This document shows, in pieces, positions 6,062 to 13,250 of a stretch of 37,586 nt of DNA. Both the position numbers and the translations under genes were made by a program. The stretch is from Candidatus Uhrbacteria bacterium RIFCSPLOWO2_01_FULL_47_17 (GTDB lineage: Bacteria; Patescibacteriota; Patescibacteriia; UBA9934; GWF2-40-263). The stretch lies in the NCBI GenBank assembly GCA_001791305.1, contig MGEI01000005.1:530836-568421 (forward strand). The letters run 5' to 3'. Numbering within the stretch: the stretch's first letter is position 1; the number at the start of each line of letters is the position of its first letter. The notes beneath the pieces were generated by a model. The model searched no databases. It saw only the letters and a program-made list of their open reading frames with translations, and was not told the origin of the DNA.

Positions 6062-6816
6062 GTCGCGTTGAAAAAATAGATGAACCTCAAAAACCAGACC
6101 TTCAAACACCTGTGCGAGATGAGGTGGTGGAGCAGTTTGGGGATCACAAGAAAAAAACGCGTAAACGGTTTTCCTGTTGCGGAATTCTTTTCATCGCGTT
6201 TATTCTTTTTGTTGGATTCATTGTGTGGGAAATTGCCGCAACAGGTTTGGTGAATGTCCCCGTTGTTTCCTCTATGGCATTTTCAGAATCTGTTCCTGTT
6301 CGTGTTGTAAAAGCGGGTATCCCTGCGGAACAGCTCTCTGAGTCTGAGTTTAAAAAAATACTGATTGGGCGCGTACAGGCAGGGGGTGGTACGCTTTTCG
6401 ACAGATCAATCACCCTTGGATTACCAGAATCGTCCTTAACCGCAACGTTGCAAAATACATTGAAACAATATCCGAATACAAATATTGATGCGTCGCATGC
6501 GCAGATTGTCGTGCTTCCAAATCAAGAGTTAGAATTATTTATTCCTCTACAGGTTGATGGACGCAGAATGGCACTCGTTGCTCATGTTTCCCTTGTTGCA
6601 GACAAAGGTCTTTTTGATTTAAAGCTGTTGAATGTTAGACTTGGCTCCTTCCAAGCTCCAAGCATGCTCGTCGCCGCTCTTGTGCAGCCGTTCGTGAATC
6701 AACAGCTTGCTTCCCTGAATCAAGCACTCAGTTCCTATATGCATGTCGATTCATTGATTACGCAAGATGGTGTATTAACAGCATCTGGAACGTTCACAGT
6801 TGAAGTGAAAAAATAA
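6058..6816 (+). CDS. Single-pass membrane protein, unknown
   Basis: This 252-residue protein overlaps the previous gene by 4 nt (ATGA). It has a charged cytoplasmic N-terminus (1-38), a transmembrane segment at about 40-61 preceded by KKKTRKRFSCC, and an outward domain with beta-rich stretches (HAQIVVLPNQELELFIPLQV, DLKLLNVRLGSF, LTASGTFTVEV). The layout of anchor plus extracellular beta domain resembles YpmS/DUF2140-like proteins in general shape only, and no diagnostic motif is visible. It is probably an envelope-associated protein. Confidence 0.75.
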   Translation: MSRVEKIDEPQKPDLQTPVRDEVVEQFGDHKKKTRKRFSCCGILFIAFILFVGFIVWEIAATGLVNVPVVSSMAFSESVPVRVVKAGIPAEQLSESEFKKILIGRVQAGGGTLFDRSITLGLPESSLTATLQNTLKQYPNTNIDASHAQIVVLPNQELELFIPLQVDGRRMALVAHVSLVADKGLFDLKLLNVRLGSFQAPSMLVAALVQPFVNQQLASLNQALSSYMHVDSLITQDGVLTASGTFTVEVKK

Positions 6817-6819
6817 TCT

Positions 6820-7584
6820 ATGATTCTTTTATACCGCATCACCCCTTTTTTGGTTGCGATCATTGCCTTGCTTGGGTATACGGCCTTTTTGTTTCGCGTT
6901 GTTCATCCACTCGTTGCGGTTGGTTTGAGTTTTGTTTGTGTGGCATTGCTCATGGCAAGATTATTGCGCTTTCATGTGCAAGAATTTTCTTTTTGGTTTT
7001 TCTTAGGCATCGCCTCTTTATTTTTTCTCTCCTCATTTGGCATGCTCTTTTTATTTGAAACGCCATGGGTGGGCATCGTGCTTGCCCTTGTGAGCACAGC
7101 CCTTCTTGTCTTGTTTACGGAATTTGTTTTTCTTTACACACATCTTCCTTCGCGGTATCAGCCTTTCTCCTTAGAACACCTGACTTCTCTGCTCAACTTG
7201 CTTTCGATTTTCTTTTTTAGTAGTTTTGCCTTTGCGACGCGTCTTTTTATTCAACTTCCACTTTCATTTCTTGCGCTCTTATTTTTTCTGCTCAGTTTCT
7301 TTTTGGTCTACGGAGTTTTGTGGGTGACAAAAGCAGAATCCTTTCGTTCGCGTCTGTACGCATTGTTTGGGGCGATTGTGCTCACAGAATTATTTGTTTC
7401 CATTACATTTTTTCCAACCGGTTTCTATACAAACGCCGCGTTCATGACCATCTTCTCTTATGCCTTTTTTGGGTTGACGAGAACAGAAGCGTTACATAAG
7501 CTCTCCCGAGAGGTGGTAAAGCGTTATGTCTTTGTTTCGCTTTTCCTTTTGTGTGTGGTTGCTTTAAGTTCAAAGTGGTTATAA
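6820..7584 (+). CDS. Polytopic membrane protein, unknown
   Basis: The 254-residue, very hydrophobic protein has about seven or eight transmembrane segments, rich in Phe and Leu (for example FWFFLGIASLFFLSSFGMLF and LPLSFLALLFFLLSFFLVYG). Soluble loops are short and no catalytic or transport motif stands out. It starts 3 nt after the previous stop, inside the operon, and is followed 11 nt later by the HtrA-like gene. The closeness suggests a shared complex or pathway, but the function is not recognisable. Confidence 0.75.
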   Translation: MILLYRITPFLVAIIALLGYTAFLFRVVHPLVAVGLSFVCVALLMARLLRFHVQEFSFWFFLGIASLFFLSSFGMLFLFETPWVGIVLALVSTALLVLFTEFVFLYTHLPSRYQPFSLEHLTSLLNLLSIFFFSSFAFATRLFIQLPLSFLALLFFLLSFFLVYGVLWVTKAESFRSRLYALFGAIVLTELFVSITFFPTGFYTNAAFMTIFSYAFFGLTRTEALHKLSREVVKRYVFVSLFLLCVVALSSKWL

Positions 7585-7595
7585 AAAACGTGCGT

Positions 7596-8684
7596 ATGAA
7601 AAAAATGTTGAAATCTCGTGTGTTGCATGTGGTTGTGTTATCGGTGGCACTTGGTGCCGCAAGTGGTGTGCTCGCAACTGCCATGACAAATTCGTATTTA
7701 TCTGAGTACGCGCTTCAACTCAATCAGTTCACGCGTCCGTTGAGTTTGGAAACGAATGGTCCGAAAGCCTTTCCGAATTCTTACGCGGAAGCAACAAAAC
7801 ATTTCACAGACGCTTCGCTTGTGAGTGTTGTTTCCATTTTTCCAAAATCGGCAAAAACAACGTATGGGTTTGCCGAAGATGCGTCGATTGGGACAGGTGT
7901 GATTGTCACTTCAGATGGATGGATTATGGCGCCCGCACTCCCATTGCTTTCTGCGGACGCTCTTTCTGTGCAAATAAAAGATCAGGTTTATGAAGTGACG
8001 CGTGTGGTTACAGACCCAATCACACAGACCGTCTTTTTGAAATGTTCGGTGAATAATGTGTCGGTCATTCGATTTGGGGGTGCGTTTGATTTATCTATTG
8101 GCGACCAGCTGTTTGTGAGCTCGCGAGTGAATCAGTTTGCGCCCGCCTCCGTTGTCCAGCAAATTTGGCAACAAGGCGCTATCCTTTCATCGGATGTTCC
8201 TTCTCGTCGCATTTTACTTTCCTATAATGGAGGAACAGCAAACGCAGCCGTTTTTGATCTGTCTGGATCTTTCGTTGGGTTTGTTTCCAAAAAAGAAGCA
8301 CAAGCAACCATTGTTCCGCTTGAACACATCCTTCCTTCTTTAAATGCGCTTCTTGAGAAAAAAGACGTTTCTCATCCGGCGCTTGGAGTTTCGTATGTGG
8401 ATCTTGCGCATACGATTGGGTTAACAGATGCCCTTCGTCGCGGATACACAGCAGGGGCGCTTGTGACAGGGCGTCCGGCTGTGCGAAAGGGAAGTCCTGC
8501 GGCGATGGCTGGAATCATGGAGGGTGATATTATTACGGCGATAAACGGACAAGAGATGAATCAGACGCGTGGATTAAATGAACGATTGTTATCTGCGCGC
8601 GCAGGAGAAAAAATCTCTTTGAGCATTGACCGCCGTGGAGAAAAAATAACGATCGAAGTTGTTTTGGGAGAATATACGAAATAA
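7596..8684 (+). CDS. HtrA/DegP-like protein with degenerate catalytic triad (pseudoprotease) and PDZ domain
   Basis: The 362-residue protein has an N-terminal signal anchor (residues 8-30), a trypsin-like S1C domain (about 72-250) and a PDZ domain (about 262-358: LGVSYVDL, GALVTGRPAVRKGSPAAMAGIMEGD, ITAINGQEM). The S1C scaffold is clear from GTGVIVTSDGWIMAP, but the active-site positions have changed. The His motif (TNNHVV in active HtrA) reads APALPL at 112-117, the Asp motif reads DPITQTVFLK with Gln144, and GNSGGPL reads GTANAAV with Ala215. It should therefore be proteolytically inactive and may bind peptides or act as a chaperone or adaptor. The ATG at 7596 is chosen because 15 codons of upstream frame lie inside the previous gene and lack signal-peptide character. 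Residue alignment was by eye. Confidence 0.85.
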   Translation: MKKMLKSRVLHVVVLSVALGAASGVLATAMTNSYLSEYALQLNQFTRPLSLETNGPKAFPNSYAEATKHFTDASLVSVVSIFPKSAKTTYGFAEDASIGTGVIVTSDGWIMAPALPLLSADALSVQIKDQVYEVTRVVTDPITQTVFLKCSVNNVSVIRFGGAFDLSIGDQLFVSSRVNQFAPASVVQQIWQQGAILSSDVPSRRILLSYNGGTANAAVFDLSGSFVGFVSKKEAQATIVPLEHILPSLNALLEKKDVSHPALGVSYVDLAHTIGLTDALRRGYTAGALVTGRPAVRKGSPAAMAGIMEGDIITAINGQEMNQTRGLNERLLSARAGEKISLSIDRRGEKITIEVVLGEYTK

Positions 8685-8701
8685 GATATACTAAGGAACG
8701 T

Positions 8702-9343
8702 ATGGCTTCATTTAATTACACACGTGAACTTTTTCGTCGATGGCAAACGATTGTTTTGTTTGGATTACTTGGTCTCGTTCTCGCGCTCATCATCTCCTTC
8801 ATTCAGCCGCTCCGATATTCTTCCACTGTTCGATTGCTGATTCTGCAAGATCTTGGGTCGTCTGTTGATGCGTACACCGCCTCTCGCTCAGAAGAGCGTA
8901 TTGCCGCAGATCTCTCAACCATTATTTACACCAGTACATTTTTTGATCAGGTTTTTTCAAGTGGATTTCAAATTGATACCAAAAAATTTCCAAAAGATGA
9001 CATAAAGCGCCGACGAGAATGGGCACGCACGGTTGATGCGACGGTTTCTCACGGAACAGGACTCCTTACCATTGCGGCGTATCACACAGATGTCACACAA
9101 GCCGAACAACTCGTTCGAGCGGTTTCGTTTGTGCTTACCCAACATGTCAAAGAATACACATCCGGCGGCAACGTCCAAATGCGCATTGTGGATGCTCCGC
9201 TCAACTCTCAATGGCCCGTTAAACCTAACATCCTCGCAAACATCGCCTCCGGATTTTTCCTCGGAGGACTCGTAGGAGTCGCCCAAGTCCTCCTCCACCT
9301 CGAACGAATTCGTCGTCGTCATCAATTTGTCCATGAGGATTAG
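8702..9343 (+). CDS. Wzz-like polysaccharide chain-length protein
   Basis: The 213-residue protein has the polysaccharide co-polymerase layout: cytoplasmic start FNYTRELFRRWQ, transmembrane segment at about 17-35 (IVLFGLLGLVLALIISFI), an extracytoplasmic helical domain, a Pro-containing stretch before the second membrane segment (APLNSQWPVKPN, then ILANIASGFFLGGLVGVAQ), and a short basic tail. There is no attached tyrosine-kinase domain. It probably sets the length of a surface glycan made by the polymerase-like and glycosyltransferase genes further along. AAGGAA lies a few nt upstream of the ATG. It is the last gene of the operon that begins at 4635. Confidence 0.85.
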   Translation: MASFNYTRELFRRWQTIVLFGLLGLVLALIISFIQPLRYSSTVRLLILQDLGSSVDAYTASRSEERIAADLSTIIYTSTFFDQVFSSGFQIDTKKFPKDDIKRRREWARTVDATVSHGTGLLTIAAYHTDVTQAEQLVRAVSFVLTQHVKEYTSGGNVQMRIVDAPLNSQWPVKPNILANIASGFFLGGLVGVAQVLLHLERIRRRHQFVHED

Positions 9344-9368
9344 CATCTGTGGGGGTGGGTCTCGCCTT

Positions 9369-9382
9369 GCCTGCCGGCAGGC
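9369..9382. repeat. Palindromic repeat GCCTGCCGGCAGGC
   Basis: A perfect 14-nt palindrome within the larger hairpin TGGGT...ACCCA, just past the Wzz-like gene. It has the look of a REP-like dispersed intergenic repeat. Confidence 0.5.
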
Positions 9383-9407
9383 AGGTGTCCACCCAGCAAA
9401 AACAAAA

Positions 9408-9521
9408 GAGCGCTCTTAGAGCTTGGGACTGGCGGGTTTTCGCGAGGAGGAGACGCGGAAACCGCTGCTCCCAAGCCATAGGAGCGTTCTTTCTTGTAGC
9501 CCAGGGGGCTATTTTTATTTT
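9408..9521 (+). ncRNA. Candidate structured RNA: long hairpin with SD-like loop plus terminator
   Basis: The arms at 9408-9428 and 9469-9489 pair over 21 positions with four mismatches or wobbles. An inner stem (GCGGGTTTTCGCG with CGCGGAAACCGC) continues it, leaving the apical loop AGGAGGAGA at about 9445-9453, which matches the Shine-Dalgarno consensus. Eight nt later TAGCCC-agg-GGGCTA-TTTTTATTTT (9497-9521) is a clear plus-strand terminator. No separate promoter was found, so it may be the processed 3' end of the upstream operon or an independent small RNA. It does not match 6S, SRP, RNase P or T-box motifs that I could check by eye. Confidence 0.5.
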
Positions 9522-9608
9522 GGGAAAAGAGCTTCAGAAGTCCCCAATAGTATAAAGAATCATGGCTTTTTGGTCAACCCAGGCCTGTGGATGGGTGTCG
9601 TGCTACCC

Positions 9609-9637
9609 TTGACAAAATTGGCAAATTGTGATATAGT
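9609..9637 (+). promoter_or_regulatory. Promoter of island gene 1
   Basis: TTGACA (9609-9614), 17-nt spacer, TATAGT (9632-9637). The predicted start near 9644 leaves a 5' leader of over 300 nt before the ATG at 9960. Confidence 0.8.
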
Positions 9638-9643
9638 TCTCCG

Positions 9644-9959
9644 TTCAGTAATGAGAAAGAAATCGGCCGATTCCAACCAAATTCAATTGATCTCGTGTTT
9701 TCAAGCGGTTTGACCTCTTCCATCGCATTCCTCCTTTGCTATGGTAAGATGCCGAGCCACTCGAGTCCACGATCAATTCAAGTAAATCATTGGTTTATTT
9801 GCACTGGTCGTGGATGAGTTCTTCAGAAGAACAACTCCAAAGCCATGCGTCAACCCCTCGGGGTGACGTAAGTAGAGCAGGGGATAGGTTTCCCAGGCTC
9901 TGCACCCCGAGGGGACAGAAGTGTTCCCATCACCTGGGCGTTGCCCAAGGAGTTTCCCG
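9644..9959 (+). promoter_or_regulatory. Long structured 5' leader of island gene 1
   Basis: No coding frame is supported here. Structures include the 15-nt palindrome GTTCTTCAGAAGAAC (9818-9832) and a 12-bp perfect stem, CCCCTCGGGGTG (9854-9865) with CACCCCGAGGGG (9903-9914). The latter encloses a second stem (AGAGC...GCTCT). Just before the SD lies the hairpin TGGGC-gtt-GCCCA. Together they suggest an RNA that controls expression, but no known riboswitch class is recognised. Confidence 0.45.
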
Positions 9960-11471
9960 ATGAAGAAGTTCAGCTTGTGCCTCGCGGCCCTCGCGGCCCT
10001 CCTGGTTTCCTCGAGTGCGTTCGCGGCTCCGGTCGAGTGCGCCAACAAGGATGGCGACAAGTACGCCGTCTGCGACGCCACCTGCAACGTCCTCCCCACC
10101 GGCGCCACCAAGTGCGGCGACTGTGACGACGACCACGCCGACATCAACCCCGGCGCCCCGGAACTCTGGGACGACGGCTTGAACAACGACTGCAAGTTGG
10201 AACCCTGGGAGAACTCGAACGGCGAGCGCATCTCCCTCGGAGCCAACATGTGCGGACGTTTCGAGCGTGGGCTCGGCCGTTCCATCCCGCCCAAGAGCTC
10301 TGCCGAATTGCGGCTGCTCGAGGACATCATGGCGTGCAAGACCTCAGGAAATTGCACTGTTGATTACACTGGCGGCAAGCTCAACCCCTCGGCCGGCTAT
10401 CTCAAGGTGGACACGGACTGTGACGGCGTCATCAACGTCGTTCCGGACACGTATTCGCCGACGCTTGCCGATCAGGCCAAGTGCCAGAAGGTCGCTGCCA
10501 AGGCTGCCGTCATCGCGACTGCGGTCCGCAAGGCCAAGGTCAAGAAGGCTGCTGCTCCGGCTCCCGCCGCGCCCCTCCCGGGCCAGGCGACGCCGACCGC
10601 TCCCGCCCCCAAGGCTCCGGCCAAGGGTGCACGCGGTGCTGCAGTCGACTACAGCGCTCCGATCGCGCAGGCTCAGGCCGATGCGACGAAGGCTCTGCAG
10701 ACGGCGACCGAGGCTTCGGCCAAGGTTGGCACCTTCGACGCCGCGCTCAAGGATCATGGCGACCGCCTCACCGCGTTCGACACGGCCCTCGCGCAGCAAA
10801 AGGAAGCGCTCGCGGCGGAAACGGCACGCGCCACGGCAGCTGAAGAGGGACTCGACAACAAGGCGCAGGGCGCCCTCGATCTCTCGGCCGAAGCCAAGGC
10901 GTCTGCCGACACTGCCAAGGCGGCCGTGGAAGTCCTGAAAGGTCAAGGTGGTTTCATCGAAGGCTACGCGGGCGGTGGTTTCATTGCGCAGCGGGACTTC
11001 GACGTGACGCCGAAGGGTGCAACCAAGGCGGTTGTGGTTCGCGATCAGTTCGCGCCCACGGCCGAAGTGGGCGCAAACATCGGCTTCGAGACTGCCTCGA
11101 ACCGTTACAACTTGTTCGGCGCCTTCTCCCCCAGTTGGGACGCGGGCGATTCGAGCATGGGCGGAACGGGTGGCGCGGAAGTGACCTGGCGCTTGGGTGG
11201 CTCGCAAAGCTACCTGGGTCTCCATGGGCTCTATCAGCGTCACAACGCCGGCGGCAACGTCGTCTACACCAACGCCGTCGGCAATGCTTTCGGTGGGGGT
11301 CTGACCTTCGTGCATCGCGGTGCTGACCAGAAGCACATCGGCATCCAGGCTCGCCTCACGGCCGCCTGGGAAACCTTCGGCACCGACGCCTATCGGAAGG
11401 AGATCCAGGACGGTCCTGTGCTCCGACTGATGGTCGACGTGCTGGGTGGCTTCAGCCTCGCCGCCAACTAG
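9960..11471 (+). CDS. Island protein 1: secreted MopE-like/coiled-coil/beta-barrel-like protein
   Basis: The 503-residue protein has a cleavable signal peptide (ending SSSAFA). It then has one MopE-type metal-binding segment (CGDCDDDHADINPGAPELWDD...NNDC), a Pro/Ala/Lys-rich linker (about 185-230) and an Ala-rich heptad coiled coil (about 235-330). The C-terminal region of about 170 residues has alternating strands typical of an outer-membrane-type beta-barrel (AEVGANIGFETA, AEVTWRLGG, YLGLHGLYQRH, IGIQARLTAAWETFG, LRLMVDVLGGF). A barrel would be unexpected in a cell without an outer membrane. The ATG at 9960 has AAGGAG 7 nt upstream. Base composition and codon use (many GCC, GGC, CTC codons) differ sharply from the genes before 9343, suggesting transfer. 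Confidence 0.8.
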   Translation: MKKFSLCLAALAALLVSSSAFAAPVECANKDGDKYAVCDATCNVLPTGATKCGDCDDDHADINPGAPELWDDGLNNDCKLEPWENSNGERISLGANMCGRFERGLGRSIPPKSSAELRLLEDIMACKTSGNCTVDYTGGKLNPSAGYLKVDTDCDGVINVVPDTYSPTLADQAKCQKVAAKAAVIATAVRKAKVKKAAAPAPAAPLPGQATPTAPAPKAPAKGARGAAVDYSAPIAQAQADATKALQTATEASAKVGTFDAALKDHGDRLTAFDTALAQQKEALAAETARATAAEEGLDNKAQGALDLSAEAKASADTAKAAVEVLKGQGGFIEGYAGGGFIAQRDFDVTPKGATKAVVVRDQFAPTAEVGANIGFETASNRYNLFGAFSPSWDAGDSSMGGTGGAEVTWRLGGSQSYLGLHGLYQRHNAGGNVVYTNAVGNAFGGGLTFVHRGADQKHIGIQARLTAAWETFGTDAYRKEIQDGPVLRLMVDVLGGFSLAAN

Positions 11472-11482
11472 GCCTCTTAAGT

Positions 11483-11539
11483 CCTTACACGTGGTTCCAC
11501 TCTGGAACTCGTGTAGGGGCTCTTTTTCTTTTCTTTTTT
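11483..11539 (+). terminator. Terminator of island gene 1
   Basis: CCTTACACG pairs with CGTGTAGGG, with the inner stem GTTCC/GGAAC, and is followed by CTCTTTTTCTTTTCTTTTTT. Confidence 0.8.
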
Positions 11540-11552
11540 CATAAGAAAGCCC

Positions 11553-11581
11553 TTGACAAAAGGATTGATTTCTGGTATGAT
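11553..11581 (+). promoter_or_regulatory. Promoter of island gene 2
   Basis: TTGACA (11553-11558), 17-nt spacer, TATGAT (11576-11581). The leader to the ATG at 11766 is about 180 nt and can fold: CCTGATGC pairs with GGCATCAGG around the inner hairpin AGCAG-gcaa-CTGCT. Confidence 0.75.
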
Positions 11582-11765
11582 TCAGCGTTCATTCAAGTGG
11601 ATTTTTGGCCTGTGCGTCATGAAACAGATCAGCAGAAACGTGTGTTTCTGGGGATGTGTGTCCTGATGCAGCCGATATGGTTTCGGTGAAAGCAGGCAAC
11701 TGCTCCGGCATCAGGGCCGGGCAACCAACGTCACGTGCGACATCGCACCTGACTGGAGTGTTCTC

Positions 11766-12659
11766 ATGCGCAACGTTTTCCTCTGTGCGATCTTGGCCCT
11801 CGGTCTCGTCGCCTGCACCCCCTCCCACATCGATCTGAACGACGATGCGGGCGACACGGCGGACTCGACCGCGAGTGACAGCTCCGGCCGCGAAGATGCG
11901 AAGCCGGACGTTTCCGGCACCTCATGCCTCAGCCGCTGCGGTGACTACAACGACAAGGCGGCCTGCCAGTGCGACGAGAAGTGTGTCGCGCAGGGAGATT
12001 GCTGCGGCGACTTCATCAAGCAGTGTTTGGTGGAGGTCAAGCCGGACGCGGACGCAGGCAGCAAGAGCCCCGAAGTCGCGCAGAACAACTGCGTGGACAA
12101 CGACGGCGACGGCTACTGTGCAACAGGTCCTCAGCCTGGCGACTGCAACGACAATCCGACGACGGGCAAGAACATCAACCCTGGCGCGGCAGAGAAGTGT
12201 GGCGACAACGTCGACAACAACTGCAACGGGCACGTCGACGAAGCCTGCGCGGCACCGGCACCTGCCTCTGGCACGGCGACGGTGAAGATCACTTACCCGA
12301 CGGTCCGATTCCAGCAGCTGCTCGTCCACGTCTGGGGCGGCAGCAAGGCGTTCATTTTCAGCGGTTACGAGAAGGTCGTGAACGATACAGCTTCCGTGTT
12401 CCAGGCGACCGTCACGGTCGACGAGAATGCCTGCGGCCTGACCATCCAGTCGGCCAACGGTCCCACTCCGGCCACTTCCAGCTTCTGGTTGTGCACGGGT
12501 TCTGGTGGACCAAGTTCCATCGATCCGGCGGCGACCATCGAAGTCACCTACAACGGTAAGACGTACACCAAGAGTGACGTGACTGCCCTTGGAGCTCCAA
12601 ACGGTGTTGGCTGCGCGATCGTCGTGCAATTCAAGACCGCGGCTCCCTGCAACCTGTAA
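11766..12659 (+). CDS. Island protein 2: lipoprotein with somatomedin-B-like domain and MopE-type motif
   Basis: The 297-residue protein has a lipobox (LGLVAC, Cys17), then an acidic Ser/Asp-rich tether. Residues 54-87 carry eight Cys with spacing C-x3-C-x8-C-x-C-x3-C-x5-CC-x6-C, the pattern of somatomedin B domains (CQCDEKC and DCCGDF are diagnostic). A MopE-type segment follows (DNDGDGYC, GDCNDNP, INPGAAEKCGDNVDNNCNGHVDEAC, about 108-160). The C-terminal domain (about 175-297) is beta-rich, includes NACGLTIQSANG...WLC, and is related to that of island protein 3. It is predicted to be attached to the outer face of the cytoplasmic membrane and may bind Ca2+ or Cu. It is monocistronic, with its own promoter and terminator. 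Its composition is G+C-rich like its island neighbours. Confidence 0.88.
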   Translation: MRNVFLCAILALGLVACTPSHIDLNDDAGDTADSTASDSSGREDAKPDVSGTSCLSRCGDYNDKAACQCDEKCVAQGDCCGDFIKQCLVEVKPDADAGSKSPEVAQNNCVDNDGDGYCATGPQPGDCNDNPTTGKNINPGAAEKCGDNVDNNCNGHVDEACAAPAPASGTATVKITYPTVRFQQLLVHVWGGSKAFIFSGYEKVVNDTASVFQATVTVDENACGLTIQSANGPTPATSSFWLCTGSGGPSSIDPAATIEVTYNGKTYTKSDVTALGAPNGVGCAIVVQFKTAAPCNL

Positions 12660-12684
12660 CCCGGCCAATTTCGGCCCCTTTCCT

Positions 12685-12720
12685 GACCCTGTCTCTTTGA
12701 TGAGACGGGGTCGTTTTTTT
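12685..12720 (+). terminator. Terminator of island gene 2
   Basis: GACCCTGTCT-ctttgatg-AGACGGGGTC (10-bp stem with one wobble) is followed by GTTTTTTT. Confidence 0.9.
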
Positions 12721-12738
12721 TGGAAGGGGAAGGGGGAA

Positions 12739-12830
12739 AGGGCGGAGAAGGCTGAAAGGGCGGAAAAGGCGAGGAAGACAGGGAATTGGCTTGTTTCCTT
12801 CACTTTCGCCTTCTCAGCCCTTTCCGCCCT
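12739..12830. repeat. Purine/pyrimidine-biased inverted repeat
   Basis: The left arm (12739-12762, AGGGCGG...GGCTGA...) pairs imperfectly with the right arm (12807-12830, TTTCCGCCCT); differences are mostly transitions. The purine-rich left arm and pyrimidine-rich right arm resemble in style the repeat bounding the four-helix cassette at 19977-20460, but with only about 44 nt between the arms and no gene. Confidence 0.5.
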
Positions 12831-12913
12831 TATTTCTGTCTCATCCCCCCTGACAAAAACCACCAAATAATCAAAAAAGCCCAGTATTTATGTATAATTG
12901 CATCCAGGAGCCC

Positions 12914-12942
12914 TTGACAAAAGTGCGATTTTATGGTATAGT
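12914..12942 (+). promoter_or_regulatory. Promoter of island gene 3
   Basis: TTGACA (12914-12919), 17-nt spacer, TATAGT (12937-12942). The leader to the GTG at 13251 is about 300 nt. It contains the dispersed repeat at 12982-13019 and the hairpin TTCCC-gcaa-GGGAA next to the SD. Confidence 0.8.
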
Positions 12943-12981
12943 TGTCTGTTAACAAATGAGAAGGAAGTGCCTAAAACGGGG

Positions 12982-13019
12982 GAGATCCCTCGGCTGCGCT
13001 TCGCTTCGCTCGGGATGAC
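12982..13019. repeat. Dispersed palindromic repeat, copy 1
   Basis: The sequence runs GAGATCCCTCGG...CTCGGGATGAC. It is an imperfect palindrome of the family GAGATCyCTCG...GCTCGrGATGAC. A second, inverted member is at 16189-16215. Confidence 0.6.
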
Positions 13020-13250
13020 GCGAGCGGCAGAGGTCCTTACAAATGTGTGTTTGTGTGAAATGGATGACGTAGATGATAAATCGAAAGAAATTCTCGTATC
13101 TAGAACCAAACCCACATTCGTAGGGGTCTCAAAAGCTCCTCGATTCCGGTGTCTCAACAAAAAATCTCCCTGCGGGGAGTGTCGAGTCAAGCCAGGCAGA
13201 GAGTTCTGCAGGGCAAGATAAGACTTCCCGCAAGGGAAAGGAAGGTTCCT

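Noticed and set aside
9408..9521. T-box or 6S RNA
   Set aside because: No T-box sequence, no downstream aminoacyl-tRNA synthetase gene and no 6S-type central bubble seen.
9921..9959. Longer start for island protein 1
   Set aside because: The extension has no signal-peptide character; the ATG at 9960 has an ideal SD and begins a classic signal peptide.
10344..11336. Minus-strand open frame opposite island protein 1
   Set aside because: Same cause: high G+C composition keeps the reverse frame open. No start signal or homology features.
12589..12870. Open frame across the purine-rich inverted repeat
   Set aside because: It overlaps the previous gene's end and its terminator and only translates the repeat (KAEKAERAEK-like).
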